Shown one piece after another: positions 12,419 to 24,800 of a DNA stretch of 64,000 nucleotides (positions are counted from its first letter, which is position 1; every line of letters begins with the position of its first letter). Below the pieces are notes generated by a model. That model did not search any database, had not been told where the DNA came from, and saw only the letters and a program-made list of their open reading frames with translations. The stretch is from Haberlea rhodopensis (lineage: Eukaryota; Streptophyta; Magnoliopsida; Lamiales; Gesneriaceae), in NCBI GenBank assembly GCA_907163345.1, contig CAJQUN010000129.1, positions 62,001 to 126,000 of the forward strand. The letters are read 5' to 3'. Position numbers and translations under genes: made by a program.

Positions 12419-12773
12419 TAGGGGTGATCAAAATTTCGATTAATTTAAAAATTCAGTTTTTAATTTTTTTTTAAAATAGGTAAACTCTGTTCGGTTCCGG
12501 TTTTCATTTAAAAATATCGGTTAACAGGGCTATTTTATTTATTGTAATATTCTTTTAAAAAATTAAATTTTAATTTTTTAAAAAAATTAGTTCATCTAAT
12601 CCTTTTATTTTTCAAAGCAAATAATCTTATTTTAAAATTTTTTATGTATCTATTAAAAAATATATGTTAATTCAATTACTGATCGAATTAACCAATATTT
12701 TATTCGGTTTAATTAATTCGATTTTTTTAAAAAATAAAATCGGTCGGTTCGATTAGTGATTAAAACAACTCTA
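12419..12773. mobile_element. Decayed hAT-like TTCGGTT element
   Basis: It starts TAGGGGTGATCA and ends near AAAACAACTCTA, with TTCGGTT/AACCGA-type subterminal motifs (TCGGTTCCGG, CGGTCGGTTCGATT) like the element at 9614. No matching 8-bp TSD was found, so this is a weak call by resemblance. Confidence 0.4.
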
Positions 12774-12868
12774 AGTTGTTAATCTATTTACGGCTAAAAT
12801 ACTCGTACTTTACTGTTGTTTAATATATATTAGAAAAGTATTGTTACTTAGATAACATATGCACAAAA

Positions 12869-12940
12869 GGGTCCTTAGCTCAGTGGTAGAGCAATTGACT
12901 GCAGATCAATAGGTCACCGGTTCGAATCCGGTAGGGCCCT
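12869..12940 (+). tRNA. trnC-GCA: tRNA-Cys (anticodon GCA)
   Basis: 72 nt. The acceptor stem GGGTCCT pairs with AGGGCCC, with T as discriminator base. The A box is TAGCTCAGTGG. The anticodon stem TTGAC/GTCAA-type arm encloses CTGCAGA, giving anticodon GCA. The T-arm is CCGGTTCGAATCCGG, with B box GGTTCGAATCC. No intron. It looks functional. Confidence 0.95.
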
Positions 12941-14199
12941 TACAACGTTATTCAGTTTATTCTTTTTATGCGTATTCTACCTTTTTAATTAATTTTAATA
13001 CATCTTTATAAACTTTAGACCATTTAATAATGTTACTAAAAACTACGAGTTATTATGATAATAAATATTTTCTTTAAAAAATTTATTTTGGAATACAGTT
13101 TATTTTGAGCTACATAGATCAAATGCTTGATGGTTTACCAAAAGTTATAAAATTATGCAACTCAATTTTTTTAAAATATATAGCATCCTAAGCTTCACAT
13201 TTTGATCGTTATCACATCAAATGTAATTATTGCATCCCAACAATTCACATCTCAATAATTATATTATCTTGAAACTAACGAGAACGGATATACGAACTTG
13301 GTTCCGATAAATTACCAATCCTTTTTTTACCTAAACTTTCCGTCAGTTTGTTACCTATCGAACTCAATTTTTCAAACCACTCGTTTAGTTTTTAACGTTT
13401 TATATATATAATGAAAATATCTCTTAAATTTTTTGAATAAATTCTATGATCAAATTCAGAGGAAAAAAAAAAGAAAGTGAAAGGGAAAGGAAACAATGTC
13501 CTGATTCTCAAAACCAATCATGATTCATGAAGACAAGACATCAAATATTTAATTAAAATTTTTTAATGATGAAGTTATTGTATCTTTAATTTGTCGATAT
13601 ACGATAAATCTTTAATACTCGGATGAACTACGTTAGAATAAATAAACCTTGAGACAGGTCAAATTGATTTTAATCCCGATCTAGTAATTTAAGGGTGCGC
13701 TTTGTTCGAGGATAGGATAAGTGATGGATAGATTAAAAAGTGGATAATGGGTTGATAATTAAATTAATGGATAAGATATATTGTATTTGGTTCGTAGGAT
13801 TAATAAAATATGATAAGTAATATTATGTTTGGTGTACTTGATAATTAGGTGGTATAAATTAATTTTATTCGTAAAATGACAAAAAATACCCTCAAATAGT
13901 TTTGCACTTATTTTTATTATTTTATTTCAATTAAATTTAAATTAATCAAATTTATATATGTAATTTAATTATTAATAAAATATTATAATTAATTATGATT
14001 AATCAAAATACCATCGAATAGATTCCGCACCGAACTTTTACATGAACTAGGAACCAAAAATTATTATTAATCAAAATACACATGTACAAATTGATCAAAT
14101 ATTCAGTGTTCGTTCACCACCTACACAACATACACATGTACAAAATGATCCAGTATTGCTACACAAAATGTTGGTAAACTAGTTACTGGTTATCGTAGA
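12941..14199. other. Intergenic, no gene recognised
   Basis: AT-rich. From about 13693 the sequence (AGGGTGCGCTTTGTTCG followed by GGATAGG/GGATAAG motifs) resembles the edge of a MITE, but I could not find a matching partner terminus or TSD. Confidence 0.4.
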
Positions 14200-14370
14200 T
14201 CGTGCACTCACAGGCCAAAAAAATCGTGCACCCATAGGCCAAAAAAATCGTGCACCACATGCCAAAATAAATCATGCACCAACAGGCCAAAAAATTCGTG
14301 CACCCACAAGCAAAAAAAAAATACATCGCAGGCCAAAAAAATCATGCACCACAGGCCAAAATCGTGCACC
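14200..14370. repeat. ~24-bp minisatellite, about 7 units
   Basis: Imperfect units of the form CGTGCACCCACAGGCCAAAAAAAT repeat head to tail. Units vary in A-run length and carry single-base changes. The spacers are part of the unit, so this is a minisatellite and not a CRISPR-like array. Confidence 0.85.
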
Positions 14371-15136
14371 AAAAATAATAGTAGGGAAATGATTAGGACG
14401 ATAAATATTACATTCACCGACACTTCTTACTCAGTCTACTGGACTTCAACTCCCATGAAATTCATTTTCGCAGCTTCGTGAGATAAACGAAACGATGTTG
14501 GCGGCTGAAAGTTATGAGAAATTTAAGGAAAAGTAGTAGGGTTTCAATGTTAAGATGGGTAAATGTGTCAAAGAATTTCCCAATCCATATTACTGCACAT
14601 ATTTGAGTACACATCAGAACACTTTATTTGTGGGGTCCTCTTTACTTAATCCATTATGTATCATATTAACATACATATGTGAGTTTGAATTAAGTAATAA
14701 CATGCACTGATTAAGAGTATCTTACTAGTTAAGTTGTTACAGGGTTTATAAAAACCTATCAACTACACATTATATGTACAAACAACAACCTACTACAAGA
14801 TAACTCATAGGCAGTGGTTCAGCTCGCAGCGGAAAATGACTCACATCCCGTCATCCCACGTCTATGAGTTCATACAGAAACATTCACACAACGTGAGTAT
14901 AGATAATAAATATTTCAGTGCGATATCAAAACACAATATCAATATCAATGATAAAGCACAATAAATCATCTAATGTGAATGTTCTGCAAATGCACCATGT
15001 CATGACATGTCTCAACAATTACCCAATTATCACGAGACCAATACGATATGCCTATTCAGCTCAATATGTCAGTGGAACCACCTCACATCTTCATATTAGC
15101 AGCACATATCATAGTACCGTCCTCAAATGATAATAG

Positions 15137-15304
15137 CCCGAGCATATACCCAAAAAGCGGCGTATATCTCTATATATCATAACCGAGCATATACCCAAAC
15201 CAGGCGTATATCTCTATGTAACATAACCGAGCATATACCCAAACCAGTCGTATATCTCTATGTAACATAACCGAGCATATACCCAAACCAGGCGTATATC
15301 TAAA
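15137..15304. repeat. 44-bp tandem array in 3' LTR (4 units)
   Basis: Units of about 44 bp contain ACCGAGCATATACCC and GGCGTATATCTC, starting near 15137, 15181, 15225 and 15269. The same array in the 5' LTR has five units. Confidence 0.9.
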
Positions 15305-15600
15305 ACACATGATATCCATGAATGTACATGCATATGATACTACAAATCATATGATACTAACATAACACAATTCATATGATATCAATCTCATAACATCATC
15401 ACACAATATCTATACTCCGTACGTCAACACGTACCTGGTATACGACAACAAAAGCGATAAATCAGGCGTTGATGGCTAATTGCCTCTTTGCCCCGTCCCC
15501 TGTGATGATGCTACAAACACATGAACAATATATCATGTTATAAGAGGCTTCAAAAATAAATGCTACAAAAATTTAACATTTTTCAGCAATCTGCCATCAA

Positions 15601-15793
15601 CGATCGATCGCCCCATATTCTCGATCGATCGCCGAACAGTTCACTCTTCACCGATCGATCGAACAAAAGCACCGATCGATCGCCACATGTACCGATCGAT
15701 CGCCTCAAAATCACCGATCGATCGCCTCATGCTCAAACCGCCTTAAATTGTACTGTTCGCGGCGATCGATTGAGACCATTTTTCGATCGATCG
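15601..15793. promoter_or_regulatory. Phased CGATCGATCG array in 3' LTR
   Basis: Eight copies of CGATCGATCG (one is CGATCGATTG) start at 15601, 15622, 15652, 15673, 15693, 15715, 15763 and 15784. The steps are 21, 30, 21, 20, 22, 48 and 21 bp. Sequences between the copies are not alike, while the palindrome is preserved. The regulatory role is inference. Confidence 0.6.
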
Positions 15794-16450
15794 GCCCGAT
15801 CAGAAAAAGCGAGATAATGGCGATTTTGAGCTTATCTTCATGGTACTTCTTCTCCTACCCACAATTTCACATGCAACCATGATTCATGCAATCCCTAAGT
15901 TCATATAAACATGTTTCTATCATCCTAGAATCCAATTCTTGGCATATAAACATGTTATGATTCTTCACATGAACATTTGATATTCCACTTCACATACATC
16001 AACATCAATTACATAAGTTAAGTGTAAAACCATGAATTCCTTACCAAGATATTACAATTTCACTTCACACAACTTCCTAGCTCAATTCACAAGTGAATCC
16101 CAAGTTCAAACCAACAAGAACTTGAAAGAGATGGAGAGGAGCTTGTGTAGGATTTTAGTAGGTGAAAGATGAGAAACTATGTGATTCTCCTCCCTAAATC
16201 ACTTGATATAAAATCATTAGTTCCCTAAATCAATTGCTATCATGTTATTTGGAGTTAATGACATGTAAAGTAACATGTACATGAAGATGAAATCCAAATT
16301 CAAATGCAACTCCAATTCAAATTAAATTCACATGCATATTCAAATCATTTTGCACCATGTTTCATTCCTTGCCATAAATCATTTCATACATATATTAATT
16401 CATTCTTGGTTCCACCCGAACCCCCATTATCATACCGCCAATTGATATAA

Positions 16451-17410
16451 TTACACCATAATCATATCATATGTGTATAAAACAAATCGAGGCATTACAA
16501 TTCTCCCCCACTTATTGAATTTCGTCCTTGAAATTGCATATACAAACATAATGCCTGCATATGAGATATACAACATAAGGCACATGTATAAATAACATAT
16601 CAACATACCGGAAAATAAATCTGGATATCGTTGCATCATATGCTGCTCCGTCTCCCACGTTGCCTCTTCAAAACCCCGTCTGTCCCACTGTACTTTAACC
16701 ATAGGAATCACTTTATTACGCAACCTGCGTTCAGCTCGATCCAAGATCATAACCGGTCGTTCCTCATACGATACATCTGTATCCAACTGTACATCAGGTA
16801 ACTGTAATACATGACTTGGATCTGGTTCATACTTCCTTAACAGTGAAACATGAAAGACATCATGATTACTACTCAAGGCCGGTGGTAGTGCCAAACGATA
16901 TGCCAACGTACCAATACGTTGCAACACCTCATACGGACCAACATACCGTGGAGACAATTTTCCACGTTTACCAAATCGTACTACACCTTTAAAAGGTGAG
17001 ATTTTCAAGAACACACGGTCACCAACTTGAAATTCAAGTGGTCTACGTCGCTTATTGGCATAAGCAGTCTGTCTGTCCTGAGCAGCTTCAAGTTTTAATC
17101 GAATTAACTTTACTTTTTCTTCCATTTCATGAATCATATCCGGTCCATGTAAGAAAGACTGATCCACATCATCCCAATACAATGGCGATCTACATCGTCG
17201 CCCATACAAAGCCTCAAATGGTGCCATCTGTATACTAGACTGATAACTGTTGTTATATGAAAATTCCACTAATGGCAATGACTCTTGCCACGAGTTATCA
17301 AACTCTAATACACAGGCACGTAACATATCCTCAAGTGTCTGTATCGTATGCTCTGTATGTCCATCTGTCTGAGGATGATATGATGTACTCAACCGTACTT
17401 CAGTTCCCAA
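16451..17410 (-). pseudogene. Integrase C-terminal half plus chromodomain-like region
   Basis: It continues the integrase after a frameshift near 17480. Visible are the end of the catalytic core (TSYHPQTDGHTEHTIQ, with the core glutamate position), the GPY/F-type region (KLSPRYVGPYEVLQRIG), and a C-terminal domain with PVMILDRAERRLRNK and VKVQWDRRGFEEATWE, which matches the chromodomain tail of plant chromoviruses. That tail binds chromatin marks to guide insertion. The stop lies just inside the LTR-proximal region. Confidence 0.85.
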
Positions 17411-18885
17411 CGCTGTCTGTAACCCTTCCCAAAAATGAGAAGTAAATCTCGGATCCCTATCCGATACAATGGAAACTGGTTACCATGTAGTCTCACTACA
17501 TGTTGAATGTACAACTGTGCCATTTTTAGATATGTAAATGTCATACAATATGGCACGAAATGAGATACTTTGGTGAGTCGGTCAACGATCACCCAAATAG
17601 CATCGCAACCAGAAGACGTCCGTGGCAAATGAGTCACAAAATCCATCGTGATATGTTCCCATTTCCACTGAGGAATTTCCAAACTGTGTAATTCACCTCC
17701 TGGTTTCTGTCTTTCCGCTTTCACTTGTTGACAGATCAAACACCGTTTCACAAAGCTCAACACATCCTGTTTCATACGTTTCCACCAAAATTGGGTACGT
17801 AAATCATGATACATTTTCTTTCCTCCAGGATGTATACTGTATCTACTACAAGGAGCACGTTGTAGTAGTTCTTGGCGTAGTCCCAATGAAGCAGGTACTA
17901 CCCAACAGTTTCTGTACTTCAAAGTTCCATCACTTGCAAGTACAAATTGAGATGTTTGTCCTTGACTTATCATTTCTTTCCAATGTTGTGCCTCATCATC
18001 AGTCATTTGTGCCTTTCTGATTTTATCAAAAATGTCAGGTTCAACCAACAATGTTGATACCCGTACTGGCACTGTTTCCACATTAAAATCATAACCCAAA
18101 GTACAACAAGAAGTCATCAACGCTGCTAAATGAATCATCTCATCCGATGTATAATGTACTTTTCGACTCAAGGCATCTGCTGTAAGATTAGCCTTTCCTG
18201 GATGATATTCAATCTCACAATCATAATCTTTCAACAGATACATCCATCTTCTTTGTCTCATATTCAACTCTGCTTGAGTGAATAAAAACTTTAAACTCTT
18301 ATGATCTGTGTATATGGTAAACGAAGGACCAGATAAATAATGTCGACATATCTTCAAGGCAAAGACAATGGCGGCCAATTCCAAATCATGCACTGGATAT
18401 CGCATTTCATGTGGCTTCAACTGTCGTGATGCATAAGCCACAACATGTTTATCCTGCATCAATACACAACCCAAACCTAGTAATGATGCATCAGTATATA
18501 AGGCAAACATGCCATGCTCCGATGGAATAATCAAAACTAGAGCTGTAGTTAATCGATGTTTCAATTCCTGAAAACTACGCTCACATGCCTCCGACCATCG
18601 AAACGGTACTCCTTTCTGTGTCAATTGTGTCAATGGTTTGGCAATTGATGAAAATCCTTCAACAAATCGTCTATAATAGCCAGCCAAACCCAAGAAACTA
18701 CGAATCTCTGGTACAGAAATAGGTGCTGACCAATTCAACACTGCTTCGACTTTCTTCCGATCAACTGATATACCTTCTTCTGAAATTACATGGGCCAAAA
18801 AGCCGACACTAGTCAACCAAAACTCACACTTACTGAGTTTAGCATATAACTGATGTGTCCTCAACAATTGCAATACCATATGCAA
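17389..18885 (-). pseudogene. RT C-terminus, RNase H and integrase N-terminal half
   Basis: It follows the reverse transcriptase in the same frame after a TAG at 18967-18969. The RT active-site variant FIDD lies just upstream of the ATG chosen here. RNase H shows FALYTDAS, the ELAAIVFALK helix, YTDHKSLK and ADALSRK. The integrase HHCC zinc finger is degenerate but has CLICQQVKAE. The catalytic core starts at WEHITMDFVTHLP, with IVDRLTKVSHFVPY. The frame is lost near 17480, where the downstream reading continues in another frame. Confidence 0.88.
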
Positions 18886-18966
18886 ATGTTGAACATGTTC
18901 TGCATCACTCTGCGAATAGATCAGTATATCATCGATAAAGACAATGACAAATCGATCAAGGTATTC

Positions 18967-19821
18967 CTAGAACACACGATTCATTAAACTCATAAAGACA
19001 GCGGGATCATTTGTCACTCCAAATGGCATCACCAGAAACTCATAATGTCCATAACGAGTTCTGAATGTTGTCTTCTGTATATCTCCTTCCCTCACACGTA
19101 TTTGATGATATCTTGACCTCAAATCAATCTTAGAATAAATCCTTGATCCCTGCAACTGATCAAACAAATTATCAATACGAGGAAGAGGATATTTATTCTG
19201 TATTGTTACCTTGTTCAATTGCCGATAGTCAATACACAGTCGCATTGTCCCATCCTTCTTCTTAACAAATAAAACCGGAGCACCCCAAGGCGATACACTA
19301 GGACGTATGTACCCCTTGTCCAATAAGTCTTGTAATTGAGTTTTCAATTCTTTCAATTCAGTTGGTGCCATCCGATAAGGAGCTCGTGAAATTGCAGAAG
19401 TACCATGTATCAAATCAATACCAAATTCCACTTCTCGACTCGGTGGGAATCCAGGTATCTCATCTGGAAACACATCCGCATATTCAGCAACCACTGGTAT
19501 CTCCTCCACTTTCCTTTCTCTTTTCTGTTCAGTTACATCCAGGGCATAAATCAAATAACCCGCATGTCCACGTTCTAACAAACGCGACATTCGGATTGCT
19601 GATATCAAAGGAATCCTTGCCCTCGATCCCTGACCATAGAAATGCCATTGATTTTCAGTATCAGACTGAAATCTCACAATCTTCTGACAACAATCCACAA
19701 CAGACTGATATTTACTCAACACATCGATTCCAAGGATGCAATCAAAATCTGTCATATCTAACACAATCAAATCAGCTTGTAGTCCATACTCAATCTCAAA
19801 CTGAATATCACAATCAGACAC
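18967..19821 (-). pseudogene. Protease end and reverse transcriptase N-terminal part
   Basis: It begins directly after a TAG at 19825-19827 that interrupts the protease domain in frame. It shows ILGIDVLSKY (second protease block), then RT blocks YRMAPTELKELK, VLFVKKKDGTMRLCIDYR, YPLPRIDNLFDQL and MPFGVTNDPAVF. It ends at a TAG (18967-18969), after which the same frame runs on into the FIDD motif. Otherwise the reading frame is intact. Confidence 0.88.
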
Positions 19822-19824
19822 ACT

Positions 19825-21105
19825 CTAACAAGTCATCACAGTAGTTCCCATGGGTGTCGAAACATAAAGAGACATCAACAGTGGAGACGAGCATATATGA
19901 TACCGGTCAATAAAATTTTGTGCAACAAAAGAATGTGATGCACCAGTATCAATCAAAAGTAAAGCTGGATAAGTAAACAAAGTACACTTACCTGCTATCA
20001 CATCATCAGGAACTGCCTCTGCTTCCTCTCTATTCAGTGCATACACCTGAGCCTGAGGTGGTTCTGTCCTTTGTCCTCCACCAGATTGTGGTACACCCTG
20101 TGGTCTCTGCTGCACTGTACTTTCTGACATTGGTCCTCTCCTCTGTTGTCCACCCACTTGAGGACAATCACGGATCATATGTCCTGGTTTCCCACAACGG
20201 AAACAAACTACTGGAGTCAATTGAGGACAATCTCGTTTCAAATGTGGTCCGCCACATTTAAAGCATTGTACACCGCTACCACTACTACTACCTTGGAACT
20301 GTCCCTTTGAACCTCGTTCACTACCCTTCCGCATTGTAAACCGCTTCCCACTAAATCTAGAGGAAGATGCACCACCTCGTGGTGATTTAAATGGTTCTCC
20401 TCTAGGTCTCATACTTTCAGATGTAGGTGGTTGGGCTTGTCCAACATCTTTGTATACCCCTACAGCAATCTCAGACATCTCAGCCATAGTCAATGCTTCT
20501 TCATATGACGTAGGGTTATTGGACATGACCCTATCAAATAATTTAGGCCTCAAACCTTTCACAAATTGTCTGATCTTTGCCTTTGTGTTAACAGCAATAT
20601 GTGGTACATACCGGAGTAAGGAAGAATATTGTACTGCATAGTCCGATACTGTCATTGATCCCTGTCTCAAGTTTGTAAATTCATCCTCCTTCCTCTGCCT
20701 TGCAGCAACAGAGAAATAATGCTCAAGGAACTTCGTTCTAAACACATCCCAGTTAACTGTCTGTCCTTGAGCCCTCAGCTCAAGCACTGTGGATTTCCAC
20801 CACATCATAGCTTTCTTAGCCAACTGGAATTCAGCTACGCGTAACCAAGCAGTCTTGGCACACGATGCTGATACAAATATCTGTTCCACACGTTCCAGCC
20901 ATTCCTCCGCCAGTTCCCCTGATTCAGTCCCCTCAAACCTGGGTGGCTGATAACTCAGAAATTGTGTCAACGTCAATTCCCCAGGCAATAATACCTGTTC
21001 CACTGGCCCTTGCTCAATTGGTGGTGGTGGCACAGGCACCATCCTCACACTAGCATTGCCACTCATGGCATCCCCAACATCCTCATGATACCCTCTGTCT
21101 GTCAT
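19825..21105 (-). pseudogene. Gag capsid, nucleocapsid and protease start
   Basis: 426 aa. It carries the retrotransposon Gag region (AEEWLERVEQIFV; AKKAMMWWKS; FLEHYF) and a basic linker. Two zinc knuckles follow: CFKCGGPHLKRDC, one residue short of the classic spacing, and the canonical CFRCGKPGHMIRDC. The aspartic protease motif LLIDTGASHSF is near the end. The TAG stop falls soon after, within the protease domain. The ATG is about 180 bp inside the 5' LTR boundary. Confidence 0.9.
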
Positions 21106-21272
21106 AACTGTATATCAAGGGTTAACAATAACATTCAAAAGATAAAACATGTTAGAAGAACATTACATGACAAATCCTAACATGATATTATCATTCCCAA
21201 CATGTTTTCAAGTGTTTAGGTAAGTCCCTAATACACTTCCTCTACCCATGTTCATCCCGTTCTCGAACCACT

Positions 21273-21284
21273 GCTCTGATACCA
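21273..21284 (-). other. Primer-binding site, initiator-Met tRNA
   Basis: Read on the minus strand, TGGTATCAGAGC lies 4 nt inside the 5' LTR end and is complementary to the 3' end of plant initiator tRNA-Met. It sets the element's orientation. Confidence 0.92.
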
Positions 21285-21288
21285 CTAA

Positions 21289-23195
21289 TGTGGGGTCCTC
21301 GTTACTTAATCCATTATGTATCATATTAACATACATATGTGAGTCTGAATTAAGTAATAACATGCACTGATTAAGAGTATCTTAAGTTGTTACAGGGTTT
21401 ATAAAAACCTATCAACTACACATTATATGTACAAACAATAACCTACTACAAGATAACTCCTAGGCAGTGGTTCAGCTCGCAGCGGAAAATGATTCACATC
21501 CCGTCCTCCCACGTCTATGAGTTCATACAGAAACATTCACACAACGTGAGTATAGATAATAAATATTTCAGTGTGATATCAAAACACAATATCAATATCA
21601 ATGATAAAGCACAATAAATCATCTAATGTGAATGTTCTGCAAATGCACCATGTCATGACATGTCTCAACAATTACCCTATTATCACGAGACCAATACGAT
21701 ATGCCTATTCAGCTCAATATGTCAGTGGAACCACCTCACATCTTCATATTAGCAGCACATATCATAGTACCGTCCTCAAATGATAATAGCCCGAGCATAT
21801 ACCCAAAAACCGGCGTATATCTCTATATAGCATAACCGAGCATATACCCAAACCAGACGTATATCTCTATGTAACATAACCGAGCATATACCAAAATCAG
21901 GCGTATATCTCTATGTAACATAACCGAGCATATACCCAAACCAGGCGTATATCTCTATGTAACATAACCGAGCATATACCCAAACCAGGCGTATATCTCA
22001 AACACATGATATCCATGAATGTACATGCATATGATACTACAAATCATATGATACTAACATAACACAATTCATATGATATCAATCTCATAACATCATCACA
22101 CAATATCTATACTCCGTACGTCAACACGTACCTCGTATACGACAACAAAAGCGATAAATCAGGCGTTGATGGCTAATTGCCTCTTTGCCCCGTCCCCTGT
22201 GATGATGCTACAAACACATGAACAATATACCATGTTATAAGAGGCTTCAAAATAAATGCTACAAAAATTTAACATTTTTCAACAATCTGCCATCACCGAT
22301 CGATCGCCCCAGATTCTCGATCGATCGCCGAACTGTTCACTCTTCACCGATCGATCGAACAAAAGCACCGATCGATCGCCACATGTACCGATCGATCGCC
22401 TCAAAATCACCGATCGATCGCCTCATGCTCAAACCGCCTTAAATTGTACTGTTCGCGGCGATCAATCGAGACCATTTTTCGATCGATCGGCCCGATCAGA
22501 AAAAGCGAGACAATGGCGATTTTGAGCTTATCTTCATGGTACTTCTTCTCCTACCCACAATTTCACATGCAACCATGATTCATGCAATCCCTAAGTTCAT
22601 ATAAACATGTTTCTATCATCCTAGAATCCAATTCTTGGCATATAAACATGTTATGATTCTTCACATGAACATTTGATATTCCACTTCACATACATCAACA
22701 TCAATTACATAAGTTAAGTGTAAAACCATGAATTCCTTACCAAGATATTACAATTTCACTTCACACAATTTCCTAGCTCAATTCACAAGTGAATCTCAAG
22801 CTCAAACCAACAAGAACTTGAAAGAGGTGGAGAGGAGCTTGTGTAGGATTTTAGTAGGTGAAAGATGAGAAACTATGTGATTCTCCTCCCTAAATCACTT
22901 GATATAAAATCATTAGTTCCCTAAATCAATTGCTATCATGTTATTTGGAGTTAATGACATGTTAATTAACATGTACATGAAGATGAAATCCAAATTCAAA
23001 TGCAACTCCAATTCAAATTAAATTCACATGCATATTCAAATCATTTTGCACCATGTTTCATTCCTTGCCATAAATCATTTCATACATATATTAATTCATT
23101 CTTGGTTCCACCCGAACCCCCATTATCATACCGCCAATTGATATAATTACACCATAATCATATCATATGTGTATAAAACAAATCGAGGCATTACA
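21289..23195 (-). repeat. 5' LTR of the Tekay-type element
   Basis: 1907 bp. Same borders as the 3' LTR (plus strand TGTGGGGTCC to GAGGCATTACA). It differs by an extra 44-bp unit (array 21790-22001, five units), by lacking a 7-bp ACTAGTT-type segment present near 14725, and by scattered substitutions. Confidence 0.93.
22297..22489. promoter_or_regulatory. Phased CGATCGATCG array in 5' LTR
   Basis: This is the 5' LTR copy of the array at 15601, again with eight palindromes. Here the seventh copy is CGATCAATCG, whereas in the other LTR it is CGATCGATTG. Each LTR thus keeps seven perfect cores and differs only in the same weak copy. Its function is unknown. Confidence 0.6.
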
Positions 23196-23475
23196 TTACT
23201 CATGATGCTTCATCCTACTAATTTGTAATTAATCACGGGCCCTGCCTTTTTTTTGGGCTTTTAAATCCTTGAGAAGAACAATGGATGAAGCATGATAATT
23301 TATTTAACCTACCCTTATCATGTAAGAAGAACACCCTAAGTGTATCCTAATTTGCTTTAGCGATTGAAAAATTAGACCAAGCTTTCTCGATTACAAATTG
23401 GGCTAACTTAGTTCATTTCTCCGGAGATAAGTTCAACTTGCATGTAAACCTCTCAATAAAATTAATAGGCTATTA
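23196..23475. other. Intergenic; short inverted repeat
   Basis: ATGCTTCATCC near 23208 and GGATGAAGCAT near 23284 form an 11-bp inverted repeat about 90 bp apart, a possible miniature foldback. No gene is seen. Confidence 0.45.
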
Positions 23476-24132
23476 TGTCACGCCCCCAAGTCCAGATCCG
23501 CTCCATCATGACTGCACAATAAATTCATATAACAACTACTTCATACTCGTCCTTGCTACGAAGATGGTTAACCCAAGTTGTTATATAATCACATTGTAAC
23601 CCCTTATAAAGAATTTTAAATTTTCATTTTTTACCCATGTGGGACAAGGGTATCACAATCATCCATCATTCAGAACGCGACGTCCTTGTCGATGCCTAAT
23701 CCATCGATCCATCAGCGCCGGGAATCTAGAGATGGCTCCCGTACATGTAGCAATGTATCCCGCAGATTCAAGAGGTGACTCCCACGCACGTGCCACTTTG
23801 CCCTGCATGTTTAAGAGGTTGCCCTCGTAATGTAGCACTTTGCCCCTTAGGCTCCCATTTAGGCTTAAGAGGTTGCTCCCATGTACATAGTATTTTTCTA
23901 TGCATAACACTTATCTCCTGGTGTTTTTCTTTGCTGGTGACCGGCTTCGATACCATTCTGCCACGCCATATGCCCAAGTGCGACTGCACAATGGACTCAT
24001 ATAGCAACTACTTCGTATCCGTCATCGCTCTACGATAAAGGTTAACCCAAGTTGCTATTGGTGCTCATTGTAGCCCTTTATAAACCATTTTTAACTTCTA
24101 ATTTTTTATCCATATGGGACAAGGATATCACA
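23476..24132 (-). mobile_element. TRIM-type miniature LTR element, complete
   Basis: 657 bp, two LTRs: 23476-23657 (182 bp) and 23959-24132 (174 bp). Both run TG(T/C)CACGCC... to ...GGGACAAGG(G/A)TATCACA. A perfect 5-bp TSD TATTA lies at 23471-23475 and 24133-24137. On the minus strand the primer-binding site TGGTATCGAAGCC (23955-23943) lies 3 nt inside the right LTR, so the right LTR is the 5' one. The 301-bp internal domain has no credible coding. It depends on another element for mobilisation. Confidence 0.88.
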
Positions 24133-24221
24133 TATTAAGACCTCTATTTTTTAAAAGACTTAAAACATATGCATCTAAAATTGTAATTATACGATGGTAT
24201 GAATAAGTGGACGAGTTGACT

Positions 24222-24800
24222 GCTCTGATACCACTTGTTATGATCGATAATGAGGGGTTGATCGGTCCACCTATCTCAGTCCAGTAAAGTCAGCTACAAA
24301 AGCTCATGCCCTTGAAGTTGATGCATCTAGAGATTAAATCAAGTTTGGTTTAAGAAATTAAGGGAACTAACTAAAAAACAACATGATCTGAACTAATTAA
24401 ATAAGGTAATAAAATATAAAAAGGAACACACAGAAAGTATGCACACAAATTTGTTTATGAAAGTTCAAATGCTCCTTCTACATCTCCATTTCTTCCACCA
24501 ATTGGTATGGTCTTTTAGTTTTTTAGACTCGGCTGGTTTGTGTCTGTATCAGTTGTGTTGAATACTCGACTTTCTTCAATTTAACAAGGTTATTGATTTC
24601 GACTCCACTGATTAGTTAACAAGTTTTTCCTTTGACATTTATGTCAATCCTCAACTGGATATGAAGATTGTTTCTACCAGTCCTCAGTTGGACACATGTC
24701 AACTAGCTTGAAATGATTGATCAGTACTGCTGATCAGTCTACTAGTTTGTCTTCTCAGGAATGAGTCTTTCATCTACTTCGCTGAAGTTTTGTGAGTGAT
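24222..24800 (-). mobile_element. Decayed LTR-element fragment with tRNA-Met primer site
   Basis: On the minus strand TGGTATCAGAGC (24233-24222) follows an LTR-like end reading ...CATAACA (plus strand TGTTATGATCG from 24236). The DNA to the right resembles plant LTR sequence, but no opposite end, TSD or second LTR was found. The right limit is arbitrary. Confidence 0.45.

Larger units (their letters stand above)
14629..16499 (-). repeat. 3' LTR of the Tekay-type element
   Basis: 1871 bp. On the plus strand it begins TGTGGGGTCC and ends GAGGCATTACA, so on the element's strand it runs TG to CA. On the element's strand a purine tract ending GTGGGGGAGAAT (plus-strand 16500-16511) abuts it, serving as plus-strand primer. 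It carries a CGATCGATCG array and a 44-bp tandem array. Confidence 0.93.
14629..23195 (-). mobile_element. Ty3/Gypsy chromovirus, Tekay/Del type, full length
   Basis: An 8.57-kb element in minus orientation: 5' LTR 21289-23195, primer-binding site, gag-protease, RT-RNase H, integrase with C-terminal chromodomain-like region, purine tract, 3' LTR 14629-16499. Flanks TTATT (14624-14628) and TTACT (23196-23200) form a 5-bp TSD with one mismatch. The LTRs are long, and are near-identical apart from scattered substitutions, a 7-bp indel and one extra 44-bp repeat unit in the 5' LTR, which points to a fairly recent insertion. Coding is broken by two in-frame TAG codons and one frameshift, so it is not autonomous as read. 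Confidence 0.93.

Noticed and set aside
14200..14370. CRISPR-like repeat array
   Set aside because: Unit length varies, there are no unique spacers, and the genome is a plant; it is a minisatellite.
15137..15304. 44-bp arrays as CRISPR or independent satellite
   Set aside because: They lie inside both LTRs of one retrotransposon and the unit has no spacer.
19362..19844. 160-aa plus-strand ORF antisense to RT
   Set aside because: Mirror of conserved RT coding on the minus strand; no independent family resemblance.
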